Assembly: GCF_900491745.1 (NCBI RefSeq)
Contig: NZ_UETR01000014.1
Coordinates: 36,961-100,960, forward strand
Direction of reading: 5' to 3'
DNA: 64,000 bases
From: Amarolinea aalborgensis
Lineage (GTDB): Bacteria; Chloroflexota; Anaerolineae; SSC4; Amarolineaceae
A program made the translations under genes and the position numbers. This document shows positions 25,678 through 33,582 of the stretch, piece after piece. Under the pieces are notes generated by a model, which was not told the origin of the DNA, did not search any database, and saw only the letters and a program-made list of their open reading frames with translations. Position 1 is the first letter of the stretch. The number at the start of each line of letters is the position of its first letter.

Positions 25678-27870
25678 ATGCAAAAACTCCGCCTTCTCAC
25701 ATCGCCCATCACCGCGCTTTTCTGGCTGACGGCCGGCAGCGTCTGGTTTGTCTGGCACGGCTGGCAGGCCGTCCATCACCCAAGCTCAAGCGCCACGCCA
25801 GGCTACTTCGACTGGTTCCGCTACCTGGACCGTCTGACCCCGACATGGGGCGCGGCCTTGATCCTCGCGCTGCTGCTCATGCTGGCGGGCGGCTGGCTCC
25901 TCTGGCGTAACGCCCGTTTTGACCGTTGGCTGGCGGGGGCAACCCTGGTCGGATTGCTGGCCCTGGCTCTGCGCCGGCCAGCCGTCAACGGCCTCAGCCT
26001 GTTGCTGCTGATCGTGCTTGCCGCGGTGACGGCCGCGGCCGGCCGCTGGCTGATGCGCCGCCTGGGATTGCTCACCGACGGGACCGCAGCGACGCTCTTC
26101 TTCGCGTGGATTATCGGCTGCGGCCTGCTGATCTTGACTGCCCTGGCGCTGGGCCTTGTGCACGGGCTGTCTGCCTGGACTTTGGGCGCGGCGCTGATCG
26201 TGGGCGCGCTGGTGTCATGGCGCGATCTACGCTGGCTGGTGCGATCGGCGCTCGCCTGGCATCCCGCGCTGCCCGCCGCCAGCAGTCAGCGGCTCCTGGC
26301 GCTGGCGCTGGCCCCCTTTGCACTGCTTGATTTGCTGGGCGCGCTGGCCCCCAGCGCCGCGTTCGACGCCACCTGGTACCATCTCTTCATCCCGCGCTTG
26401 TTCTTGCAGGCTGGCAGCCTGGCCTATTTCCCCGCGCACTACCGCAGCTTGTGGCCTGGCAATGTGGAGATGCTCAATCTGTGGGGCCTGGCGCTGGCCG
26501 GCGACCAACTGGCGCAGTTGATCGGGTTAGGCCTGACGCTGCTGCTGCTCCTGGGCGTCTTTGTCGCCGCGCGCCAGTGGTTTGGCGCGCAGGTTGGACT
26601 GCTCGCCGTCGTGCTTCTTTTCTCCACGCCGGATATTGCCACTTATGCCCCTTCGGCCTATGTGGACATTCCCCTGGCTCTGTTCCTGTTGGCGGCAGCG
26701 CTGGCCTGGCTGCGCTGGCATGCCACGGACGCGCCGGGCTGGCTGCTCATCGCTGCGCTGAGCGCGGGCCTGGCGGCCGGGACGAAACTCTTGGGCTGGC
26801 CTTACCTGGCGCTGTTTGGGCTGACAACCCTGGCGCGTTTATTCTGGCGGCCGGCCGCGGCCGGCCGCGGGCGGCTGCTGGCGGCCGTTATCCTCGTCGC
26901 CGCGCTGCCTTCGCTGCCCTGGCTCGCCCGCGCCTGGATGCTGGGCGGCGATCCAATTATCCCCTTTGGCTACCGTTGGTTTGCCGAAACAACCTGGAAC
27001 CGCTGCGCTGATCTTCTGCACCGCGCCCACTTTGCTTATGTTGGCGTTGGCCGCGTGCGCAGCGCAGCCAGCCTGGGGGTGGCCCTGCAGTTGGTCGCCC
27101 TGTACGCCAGCGGCATCTGGCTCAGCCTGGCCTGGCCGTTGACTCTGCTGCGGCTGTTGGCTGGGGAGTTCGGCGACAAGCGACGTGCCGTTTTCGGGCT
27201 ACTGGCGGCTGGCGCGCTGCTGACCATTGTCCAGGCCGTTCTCTTTCCCATGCCGCGCTTCTTTGTCATGGCCCAGGCCGTAGGCGCGATCGCCGCGGCC
27301 GCATGCACCTGGCCGCTGCTGACGCGCGGCCGCGGCTGGGCGCGCAACGCCGCGGCGATCTTATTGGTCTTCGTCACGATGCTTGGTCTGGCCCATGCAG
27401 CGTCTGCGCGGCTCGACGCCCCGCGGGTGGTGCTGGGGCTGGAAAGCGAAAGCGCCGCCTTGAGCCGGGGTCTGCCCGAATACGCGGCCATGGCCTGGGC
27501 TAACCAGCATCTCCCGATCAACGCGCGTGTGCTGAATTGGTCGCTGCGCGGCTCGTTCCTGGCGCGTGACCAGGCGCCGGTTGACCCGGCCTTCCAGGGG
27601 CTGCTCGATTTTGGCGCGCTGACGGACGCGCAGCGCTTCCTGGCGCGGCTGCACGAATTGGGGATCACACATCTGCTCGTGCTGCCGGATGGCAGCCAAT
27701 TTTTCTATCCCCAGGGTCGCGAAGTGGCCGCGAACCTGGATGCCTTTCTAGCCGCGGTAGCTGACCGCCTGACGCTTTTGCACGAAGAAAATGGCACGCG
27801 TCTCTACGCGCTCGACACGCAGGGCAGCGCGCCGCCCATTCCCCTGCCAGGCCTGGAACTTTGCCGCTAG
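25678..27870 (+). CDS. Polytopic membrane glycosyltransferase (GT-C/ArnT-like)
   Basis: A 730-residue protein with about 12 hydrophobic helices and a C-terminal soluble part of ~110 residues, the layout of GT-C enzymes that use lipid-linked sugars. The first external loop contains AAFDATWYHLFIPRLFLQ, matching the acidic loop motif (D-x-x-x-YH) of this group, and PSAYVDIPLALFLLA follows as a second conserved segment. The ATG at 25678 is preferred because frame extension upstream runs into rseP. There is no clear Shine-Dalgarno, consistent with the leaderless promoter. Acceptor unknown; protein or lipid glycosylation are both possible. Confidence 0.75.
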   Translation: MQKLRLLTSPITALFWLTAGSVWFVWHGWQAVHHPSSSATPGYFDWFRYLDRLTPTWGAALILALLLMLAGGWLLWRNARFDRWLAGATLVGLLALALRRPAVNGLSLLLLIVLAAVTAAAGRWLMRRLGLLTDGTAATLFFAWIIGCGLLILTALALGLVHGLSAWTLGAALIVGALVSWRDLRWLVRSALAWHPALPAASSQRLLALALAPFALLDLLGALAPSAAFDATWYHLFIPRLFLQAGSLAYFPAHYRSLWPGNVEMLNLWGLALAGDQLAQLIGLGLTLLLLLGVFVAARQWFGAQVGLLAVVLLFSTPDIATYAPSAYVDIPLALFLLAAALAWLRWHATDAPGWLLIAALSAGLAAGTKLLGWPYLALFGLTTLARLFWRPAAAGRGRLLAAVILVAALPSLPWLARAWMLGGDPIIPFGYRWFAETTWNRCADLLHRAHFAYVGVGRVRSAASLGVALQLVALYASGIWLSLAWPLTLLRLLAGEFGDKRRAVFGLLAAGALLTIVQAVLFPMPRFFVMAQAVGAIAAAACTWPLLTRGRGWARNAAAILLVFVTMLGLAHAASARLDAPRVVLGLESESAALSRGLPEYAAMAWANQHLPINARVLNWSLRGSFLARDQAPVDPAFQGLLDFGALTDAQRFLARLHELGITHLLVLPDGSQFFYPQGREVAANLDAFLAAVADRLTLLHEENGTRLYALDTQGSAPPIPLPGLELCR

Positions 27871-27878
27871 TCAACAAG

Positions 27879-27911
27879 AAAGCCCGGCTTCGGTGAGAAG
27901 TCGGGCTTTTT
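27879..27911. terminator. Bidirectional intrinsic terminator
   Basis: Stem AAAGCCCGGCTT (27879-27890) pairs with AAGTCGGGCTTT (27899-27910) with one mismatch, followed by T residues; on the opposite strand the leading A run also gives a U tract. It separates two convergent genes. Confidence 0.85.
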
Positions 27912-27939
27912 GTGTAGAAGAATTTCAGGCGCAAGGCAC

Positions 27940-29229
27940 TTACAAGGTTGGCGTCACGGCATGGCGTGTATCCACGATCAAGGTTGCGCGCCGGGTGATG
28001 TCTGCCCAATCGTAGGTAGAATGGTCTGTCGCCACCACCACGCAATCGGCCGTCTCAAGCGCAGACTTCAGATCGCTCACCGATGCCAGCGCGTGGCCGT
28101 TATGCTGTACGGTCGGGACGTGCGGGTCGTGGTACGTCACGGCCGCGCCTTTGGCGCGCAGCAGTTCGATGATGTCCAACGCAGGCGACTCACGCACATC
28201 ATCCACGTCCTTCTTGTAGGCCACACCCAAGACCAAAACCTGGCTGCCGCGCAGCGGTTTGCCGGCGTCGTTTAGCCCATCCTGCACTTTGTTGACCCAG
28301 TAGCGCGGCATTTCGCTGTTGATTTCGCCGGCCAATTGAATGAAGCGCGCATTGTAATTCAGCGTCTTCAATTTCCACGACAGATAGTGCGGATCGAGCG
28401 GGATACAATGTCCACCGACGCCAGGGCCAGGCGTGAACTTCATGAAACCATAGGGTTTGGTATTGGCCGCATCAATGACTTCCCACACATCAATGCCGAG
28501 CTTGTCACACATGATCGCGATTTCGTTGACCAGCGCGATGTTGACCGCGCGGAAGGTGTTCTCCAATAGCTTGACCATCTCCGCGGTTTGCGTCGAAGAG
28601 ACCGGCACGATCGTGTGGATGGCCTGGCGATAGAGGGCAACGGCTACCTCCAGGCAGTCGGCGGTCAGGCCGCCGACGACCTTGGGTGTATTCTCCACCA
28701 GGTAATCCTTGCGCCCGGGGTCAATGCGTTCCGGCGAGAACGCCAGGAAAAAATCATGGCCGGCGCGCAATCCGCCCGCCTCGAGCATAGGGCGCAGCAG
28801 TTCCTCCGTCGTACCCGGGTAGGTCGTTGATTCCAGCGACACCAACATGCCGGGGTGCATATGCCGGGCCACCGATTCACCTGCCGCAATCAGGTAACGC
28901 ACATCCGGGTCGCGTGTCTTGCTCAGCGGCGTGGGCACGCAGATGATGGCGGCGTCGCACGCGGCCAGGGCGCCAAAATCGGTTGTGGCCGACAGGGTGG
29001 CCGCGGCGGTCAGGCGAGCCAGGCGATCGCTCGCGACATCTTCGACATACGATTCTCCCCGATTGATCGCCTTGACCTTGGTTGGATCCACATCAATGCC
29101 GACCACCGTGAAACCAGCTTCGGCAAAGGCCGCGGCCAGCGGCAGGCCGACATACCCCAGGCCGATGACGGCAATGTGGGCGGCGTGTGTATTCAGTTTT
29201 GTCAACAGTTGAGATTTTATTTCTAGCAT
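27940..29229 (-). CDS. Nucleotide-sugar dehydrogenase (UDP-GlcNAc/ManNAc 6-dehydrogenase type)
   Basis: A 429-residue NAD-dependent dehydrogenase of the WbpA/WecC/TviB group, oxidising a UDP-N-acetylhexosamine to the uronic acid. Rossmann motif VIGLGYVGLPLAAAFAEAGF near residues 21-40; active-site Cys in GPGVGGHCIPLDPHYLSW; KKDVDDVRESPALDI in the C-terminal domain. It differs clearly from the UDP-glucose-type enzyme at 3241. It lies downstream of the epimerase/decarboxylase and the NusG-like gene, with a 188-nt gap that carries a small palindrome. Confidence 0.88.
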   Translation of the reverse strand: MLEIKSQLLTKLNTHAAHIAVIGLGYVGLPLAAAFAEAGFTVVGIDVDPTKVKAINRGESYVEDVASDRLARLTAAATLSATTDFGALAACDAAIICVPTPLSKTRDPDVRYLIAAGESVARHMHPGMLVSLESTTYPGTTEELLRPMLEAGGLRAGHDFFLAFSPERIDPGRKDYLVENTPKVVGGLTADCLEVAVALYRQAIHTIVPVSSTQTAEMVKLLENTFRAVNIALVNEIAIMCDKLGIDVWEVIDAANTKPYGFMKFTPGPGVGGHCIPLDPHYLSWKLKTLNYNARFIQLAGEINSEMPRYWVNKVQDGLNDAGKPLRGSQVLVLGVAYKKDVDDVRESPALDIIELLRAKGAAVTYHDPHVPTVQHNGHALASVSDLKSALETADCVVVATDHSTYDWADITRRATLIVDTRHAVTPTL

Positions 29230-29256
29230 CGTTTTTGGGACTCAATTCTATAGCCG

Positions 29257-29270
29257 CCGAATGAATTCGG
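29257..29270. repeat. Small palindrome in the 188-nt gap of the polysaccharide operon
   Basis: CCGAAT-GA-ATTCGG, followed by GC-rich sequence with further short dyads (GGGCGTTCCGCCGC, GGTCGGCCTGCGCCGACC). It looks like the end of a dispersed repeat rather than a terminator. No gene is seen in 29230-29417. Confidence 0.4.
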
Positions 29271-29417
29271 GGCGAAAGGGCGTTCCGCCGCAAGGTCGGC
29301 CTGCGCCGACCAATATCTCGTCAACCAGGTGGACGCATGGCGGTACGCCCATCAGGCGCGATTTCAATCGCTCTGTCTTACGACGGCACACCGCTTCAGT
29401 AGTTACCTCTATGTTGT

Positions 29418-30398
29418 TTATCTGCGCAGCGCGTCCGCCACGCGCTGGATCGTCTCCGCCAGGGGCACGGCGGGCGTCCAGCCGGTGAGCGCGTACAGTT
29501 TGCTCGTATCGGGCACCCGTCGGCGCATGTCTTCAAAACCAGGCGCGTAGGCATCCGCGTAAGGGACAAAGCGGATGCGCGGGTCATCCGCGGTTGGGGG
29601 CGATTGCGGTGTGAGCACCTGCAGGATCAGGCGCGCCAGATTGAGGATGGTAATCTCTTCGGTGCCACCCACATTGAAGACTTCGCCCACTGTGTCAGAG
29701 CGCTCGGCCAACGCCAACGCCGCGCGCACCACGTCGGCCACGTCACAAAAACAGCGGCTCTGCTGGCCGTCGCCGTAAACGGTCAGCGGCTGCCCGGCCA
29801 GCGTCTGCCCGACCAGGCGCGGAACCACCATGCCGTAACGGCCGGTTTGGCGGGGCCCCACCGTGTTGAAGAAGCGCATGATGGTGACAGGCAGATTCTT
29901 CTCGTGGTAATAGGCCAAACCCAAGAACTCGTCTACCATTTTGCTCGCCGCATAAGCCCACCGGTTCTTCTTGGTCGGGCCGAGGAGCACGTCGTCCTCT
30001 TCGCTGAACGGTACGCGGCTGCCTTTGCCGTACACCTCCGAGGTCGAGGCGATCAAGACGCGCGCCCGATAGCGGGCCGCCGTGCGCAGCACCGCTTCCG
30101 TGCCCATGACATTGGTTTGGATGGTGTGCACTGGCTGCCGCACAATCAGCTCCACGCCCACGGCAGCGGCGAGATGAAAAACCATGTCACATTCGCTGGT
30201 CAAGCGGTCGAGCACCATATCGTTGGTGATCGAGTCAATGGCGAACTGAAACGCAGGTTGGCCGACCAGGTGGGCAATGTTCTCAAAACGCCCCGTGGAT
30301 AGGTCATCCATGATGGTGACCCGGTGGCCGGCGGCCAAGAGCGCCTCAGCCAGATGACTACCAATAAAACCGGCGCCGCCGGTAATCAAAACGCGCAC
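29418..30398 (-). CDS. NAD-dependent epimerase/dehydratase (UDP-sugar SDR)
   Basis: A 326-residue extended SDR: TGGAGFIGSHLAEALLAAGH at residues 6-25 binds NAD, DDLSTGR follows as the adenosine-binding loop, and the active site is STSEVYGKG with YAASKMVDE (Tyr-x3-Lys). Pattern and length fit UDP-glucose 4-epimerase or UDP-glucuronate decarboxylase types. It begins 8 nt after the NusG-like gene and, with the dehydrogenase downstream, would make uronic or epimerised sugars for surface polysaccharide. Confidence 0.88.
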   Translation of the reverse strand: MRVLITGGAGFIGSHLAEALLAAGHRVTIMDDLSTGRFENIAHLVGQPAFQFAIDSITNDMVLDRLTSECDMVFHLAAAVGVELIVRQPVHTIQTNVMGTEAVLRTAARYRARVLIASTSEVYGKGSRVPFSEEDDVLLGPTKKNRWAYAASKMVDEFLGLAYYHEKNLPVTIMRFFNTVGPRQTGRYGMVVPRLVGQTLAGQPLTVYGDGQQSRCFCDVADVVRAALALAERSDTVGEVFNVGGTEEITILNLARLILQVLTPQSPPTADDPRIRFVPYADAYAPGFEDMRRRVPDTSKLYALTGWTPAVPLAETIQRVADALRR

Positions 30399-30406
30399 AA
30401 ATCACC

Positions 30407-31099
30407 TCACTTGTCTTCGGCGTCAGCGGCTTGATCGTTGGGCGCTTCGCTGCCCTGATTCGGCGCTTCTTCATGATACCGAACCTTGCGCCCTTTACCC
30501 CGCGTCCCGCGGCGCAGGTGCGCCTGCTCGCGTTCACGTGCGATCTCGATCAGGTCCAGCGGATCCATATCATCCGGGGCAGCCAGTTCAAGCCCATCCA
30601 CCGGCACCTCGGCGGGACGGGCGCGCCCGAGGAAATTCAACAAGATACGGACGCGCTGCGTGGGCGTCGTGGGGCCTTCGAAGACGCCCATCAGGCCTTG
30701 CAAGGCTCCTGCGCGGATTCGTACGCGATCACCGGGTTGGAACGTGTGCGTAGGCAGTCCGCCCTCGGCCCAAATGTGATCCACGCGCTCACGAATGGCT
30801 TGGATGACCTCATCTCCCAGGATGGCTGGCCGCCGTTCGACCGCCACCACACCACGGATACCGGGCGTCCAGGCAATCGCGGCGTAACCGGTGACTTCAA
30901 AATCTATACGAGCAAACAAGTAGCTCGGAAAATAAGGCGTCGTCGTGTGGCCTGGGCGTGGGTGCAAGGATTTGAGAGTTGGTAGATAGGTTTCGATCGA
31001 GCGTGATTCAAGAATCTCGGCAACCAGGTACTCAGCGTTCGGTTTGACGTGCAGCGCATACCAGTGTAACAATGCAGCGCCTCTGCGAGAGATGTGCAA
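30407..31099 (-). CDS. NusG-like transcription antiterminator (RfaH/UpxY/LoaP type)
   Basis: A 230-residue NusG paralogue. The NGN domain starts LHWYALHVKPNAEYLVAEIL and includes PYFPSYLFARIDFE and WTPGIRGVVAVE; the KOW domain is PTHTFQPGDRVRIRAGALQG followed by GVFEG. A basic/acidic low-complexity tail of ~55 residues is unusual. Specialised NusG proteins placed first in polysaccharide operons promote read-through of long transcripts, and this one heads an epimerase and a dehydrogenase. The start is a TTG (31099) or a second TTG ten codons later; no ATG is available. Confidence 0.88.
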   Translation of the reverse strand: MHISRRGAALLHWYALHVKPNAEYLVAEILESRSIETYLPTLKSLHPRPGHTTTPYFPSYLFARIDFEVTGYAAIAWTPGIRGVVAVERRPAILGDEVIQAIRERVDHIWAEGGLPTHTFQPGDRVRIRAGALQGLMGVFEGPTTPTQRVRILLNFLGRARPAEVPVDGLELAAPDDMDPLDLIEIAREREQAHLRRGTRGKGRKVRYHEEAPNQGSEAPNDQAADAEDK

Positions 31100-31139
31100 T
31101 CAGCATTCAGGCAATGATTGCCGCGCTAGTTTAACACAA

Positions 31140-31173
31140 ATCGCCCTGCTCTCACAAATGAAAACAGGGCGAT
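31140..31173 (-). terminator. Hairpin between the 49-residue gene and the antiterminator gene
   Basis: ATCGCCCTG (31140-31148) pairs perfectly with CAGGGCGAT (31165-31173) around a 16-nt loop. On the minus strand it is followed by TTGTGTT. It could be a terminator or attenuator ahead of the NusG-like gene. Confidence 0.5.
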
Positions 31174-31236
31174 GCATGGAGACGGTTGCGTATTTGGCGG
31201 TTTGCCAACCGCTCTGTAGAATCCACGCGCAAGAGG

Positions 31237-31386
31237 CTAAGGCAGATTGCGGCGCAGCCAGGTTAAGGCGTAACCAAGCAGGGAGCGACGATCTGGGATG
31301 GCGTCCGTTTCCTGCACCACGTCATCGCCCGGCAAAAAAGTCCAGGCCAAGAGCACAATGACAGCACTCAGGATCAACCACGGCAT
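31237..31386 (-). CDS. 49-residue single-span membrane protein
   Basis: A small open frame preceded by TCAGGAGG at 6 nt from its ATG. It encodes one hydrophobic helix at the N-terminus (MPWLILSAVIVLLAWTFLPG) and a short charged tail ending SLLGYALTWLRRNLP. No family recognised. It is upstream of the NusG-like gene on the same strand, with a hairpin between them. The strong ribosome binding site and clean membrane segment argue it is real. Confidence 0.6.
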   Translation of the reverse strand: MPWLILSAVIVLLAWTFLPGDDVVQETDAIPDRRSLLGYALTWLRRNLP

Positions 31387-31655
31387 GTTCTTCCTCCTGA
31401 CATCACAACTATCATATTATGGCGCGCCGAGGTGAAACGAGGGTGAATTTTATGCGTCCGCGGCCTGACGATTTGTTCATCTATGGTCATCAAGTTGCCT
31501 CACGACCGAGCCAACCGAGCTGTTGGCGGTTATCATCTCATGCTGGCCGATTTGATTATCTGGGCCGTGTAGAACAACGAGTGAGGTCATCAGTCGGTTC
31601 CCAACCTGATGGTGCAAACGGGCGCAATTCGATTAAGGCTCGATGAGTAACAGGC

Positions 31656-32531
31656 ATGGACATTCAAATCAAACTTGGCGAACCCCTGTGGCGAGCTGTC
31701 GGTCAACGCCGCTTGCAGATCGCATGGCCGGATGATGATAACCCGCCAACTGTCAACGATCTCCTGATCTATCTGCAGGACGCTTACTCCGGCTTCGACG
31801 TCGCGCTGACCACGGCCGCTGGCATTTCTCACGCCAACCCGTACCAGTTTTTTGTGGACTCACGCATCGTGGCTGCGCACGCGCTCGGCACGCGACGGAT
31901 GCGGGCAGGCGAAACGCTCTATATCTTCCTGCCGGCTGCCGGGGGCCAGGCAGACGCGCCCCTGGCGCGCGCCTTCTACGCCCGGCCTACGCCCCAGGTG
32001 GCGCAGGATTTGCTGGGAAAGCTGTTGGTGCGCGAATTGGCAGACGGTCAGCGCCTTTACGGCCGCATTGTGGAGACCGAAGCCTATGGCGGCGCGGAGG
32101 ATCGGGCCAGCCATGCCGCGCGCGGCCCCACACCCCGCGCGGCTATCATGTTCGGCGAGCCTGGCCGCGCGTATGTCTATTTCATCTACGGGATGTACTT
32201 CTGCTTCAATGTGGTGACAGAAGCGGAGGGAACGCCAGGCGCGGTGCTCGTGCGCGCGCTCGAGCTCACACAGCCTGCGCCGCGAACGCGCGATGAGGCT
32301 CAGAAACAAACCAATGGTCCTGGCAAACTGTGCCGGGCCCTGCAGATTGACCGCGCGCTCAACGGCCATGACCTGACCCAGGTTGGCCCGCTCTACCTGG
32401 CGCCGGGGCAACCCGTGGCGCCTGCGGACATCGAGGCGACGCCGCGCATCAACGTGCGCGCGGATGAATGGGGGCGCAGCGTGCCGTGGCGTTTTGTCAT
32501 TCGCGCGCATCCAAATCCAAAACCTGGATGA
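31656..32531 (+). CDS. MoaD/ThiS-like domain fused to 3-methyladenine DNA glycosylase
   Basis: One uninterrupted 291-residue frame with two unrelated domains. Residues 1-97 look like a beta-grasp MoaD/ThiS sulfur carrier: PTVNDLLIYLQDAY, VDSRIVAAHALGTR and RMRAGETLYIFLPAAGG, including the Gly-Gly (96-97) that is the C-terminus in free carriers. Residues ~100-285 are an AAG/MPG glycosylase that excises alkylated purines: VETEAYGG carries the catalytic Glu (E142) and intercalating Tyr (Y144), ASHAARGPTPR carries the His (H153), then MFGEPGRAYVYFIYGMYF and NGPGKLCRAL. The usual glycosylase is ~190-200 residues. No moa genes are adjacent. The fusion is unusual; a frameshift or assembly join is unlikely since both halves are intact in one frame. 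Confidence 0.85.
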   Translation: MDIQIKLGEPLWRAVGQRRLQIAWPDDDNPPTVNDLLIYLQDAYSGFDVALTTAAGISHANPYQFFVDSRIVAAHALGTRRMRAGETLYIFLPAAGGQADAPLARAFYARPTPQVAQDLLGKLLVRELADGQRLYGRIVETEAYGGAEDRASHAARGPTPRAAIMFGEPGRAYVYFIYGMYFCFNVVTEAEGTPGAVLVRALELTQPAPRTRDEAQKQTNGPGKLCRALQIDRALNGHDLTQVGPLYLAPGQPVAPADIEATPRINVRADEWGRSVPWRFVIRAHPNPKPG

Positions 32532-32540
32532 GGGCTTTTC

Positions 32541-33554
32541 CTAGCCGTACAGCGCCACCAATCCGTCGGCCACGGCGTCACGCCAGGCCGGATAGTTATG
32601 GCTCCAGTTGCCCTCGCGCAGGGTCGCCGCATAACCTTTCGTCTGCAAAAGCTCGTGCATCGCCAGGTTGACCGGGTGCAGCCGCTCAAAACGGCCCACT
32701 TGCAGCCAGATACGCGTGGGCGTCGGTTCTTGCAGTCTCACCAAGGGCCAGACCACCGTCTGGTGGCCGCTGACATTGAACGCGCCGGACTGGCTGAGCA
32801 CGCGGCCGAAGATGGCTGGATAGCGCAGCCCGGTGTAGAGCGCCATCAAGCCGCCCATCGAGCTGCCGAGCGCGCCAAAGCTGCCGGGTGCGTCCTGGGG
32901 ATCAAGCAGGTTGAGGTTCGCGTGCGCGAGGGGCAGCACCTGGCGCAGAATGAAATCAAGGGTCATCTCGCCGCAGGCATACTCGTTGATGCGCGTCTTG
33001 CCGCCATGCGCCAGCAGCGCCAGCGCGACCGGCTGCATGCGGCCCTGCGCGATCAAGCTGTCCACGATCGTCGGCAGGTGCACGCGGCGCAGGTACTCCA
33101 AACCATCGAAGACCACGAGCAAGGGGCATGGTTCTGTAACCGGCGGCTGGTAGAGATAGACCAGCCGCTGTTTGCCGACGGCCAAAAAACCAGCGTCAAC
33201 ATAGTGGCGCGTCACGATCCCGGCTGGCGTCTCGGGCTGGCGCGTGATCCACGGTGTGCGCGCGGCCCCTGGCATGTAGAAGTAACTGGTGCGATGACCG
33301 AAACCGTCGGCGGTCGAATGTGGATTGAGCGGATCCCGCACGTGCCTCCCGTTCAGGTAGAAACTGTACTCGATGTACGCATCGGCTGGCATGGTCATGG
33401 TATAGGCCCAAAGCCCAGGCCTGACTGCTTCGAGGGTCGGCGCGTCCACCAGATCCCAGTTATTCCAATCGCCGGTGACTTGCGGCGCTTCTTCGCCCTG
33501 CCAAAGAAATGTAACCTGGTCGCCCTGCCGGTGTGGTGATATGAGACGCGCCAT
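32541..33554 (-). CDS. Esterase with N-terminal CBM48/E-set domain (Fes/enterochelin esterase-like)
   Basis: A 337-residue protein. Residues ~8-95 resemble an early-set/CBM48 domain (QGDQVTFLWQGEEAPQVTGD, NGRHVRDPLNPH); the rest is an alpha/beta hydrolase of the enterochelin-esterase type with the nucleophile in FGALGSSMGGLMALY and the His near NWSHNYPAWR. It probably hydrolyses an ester; iron-siderophore use is possible but there are no siderophore genes nearby. The start at 33554 follows AGAGGAGAG; the frame extends 13 codons further without a site. It begins 28 nt after the P450 stop. Confidence 0.8.
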   Translation of the reverse strand: MARLISPHRQGDQVTFLWQGEEAPQVTGDWNNWDLVDAPTLEAVRPGLWAYTMTMPADAYIEYSFYLNGRHVRDPLNPHSTADGFGHRTSYFYMPGAARTPWITRQPETPAGIVTRHYVDAGFLAVGKQRLVYLYQPPVTEPCPLLVVFDGLEYLRRVHLPTIVDSLIAQGRMQPVALALLAHGGKTRINEYACGEMTLDFILRQVLPLAHANLNLLDPQDAPGSFGALGSSMGGLMALYTGLRYPAIFGRVLSQSGAFNVSGHQTVVWPLVRLQEPTPTRIWLQVGRFERLHPVNLAMHELLQTKGYAATLREGNWSHNYPAWRDAVADGLVALYG

Positions 33555-33582
33555 AAACTCTCCTCTTTTCGGTAAAATTGGT

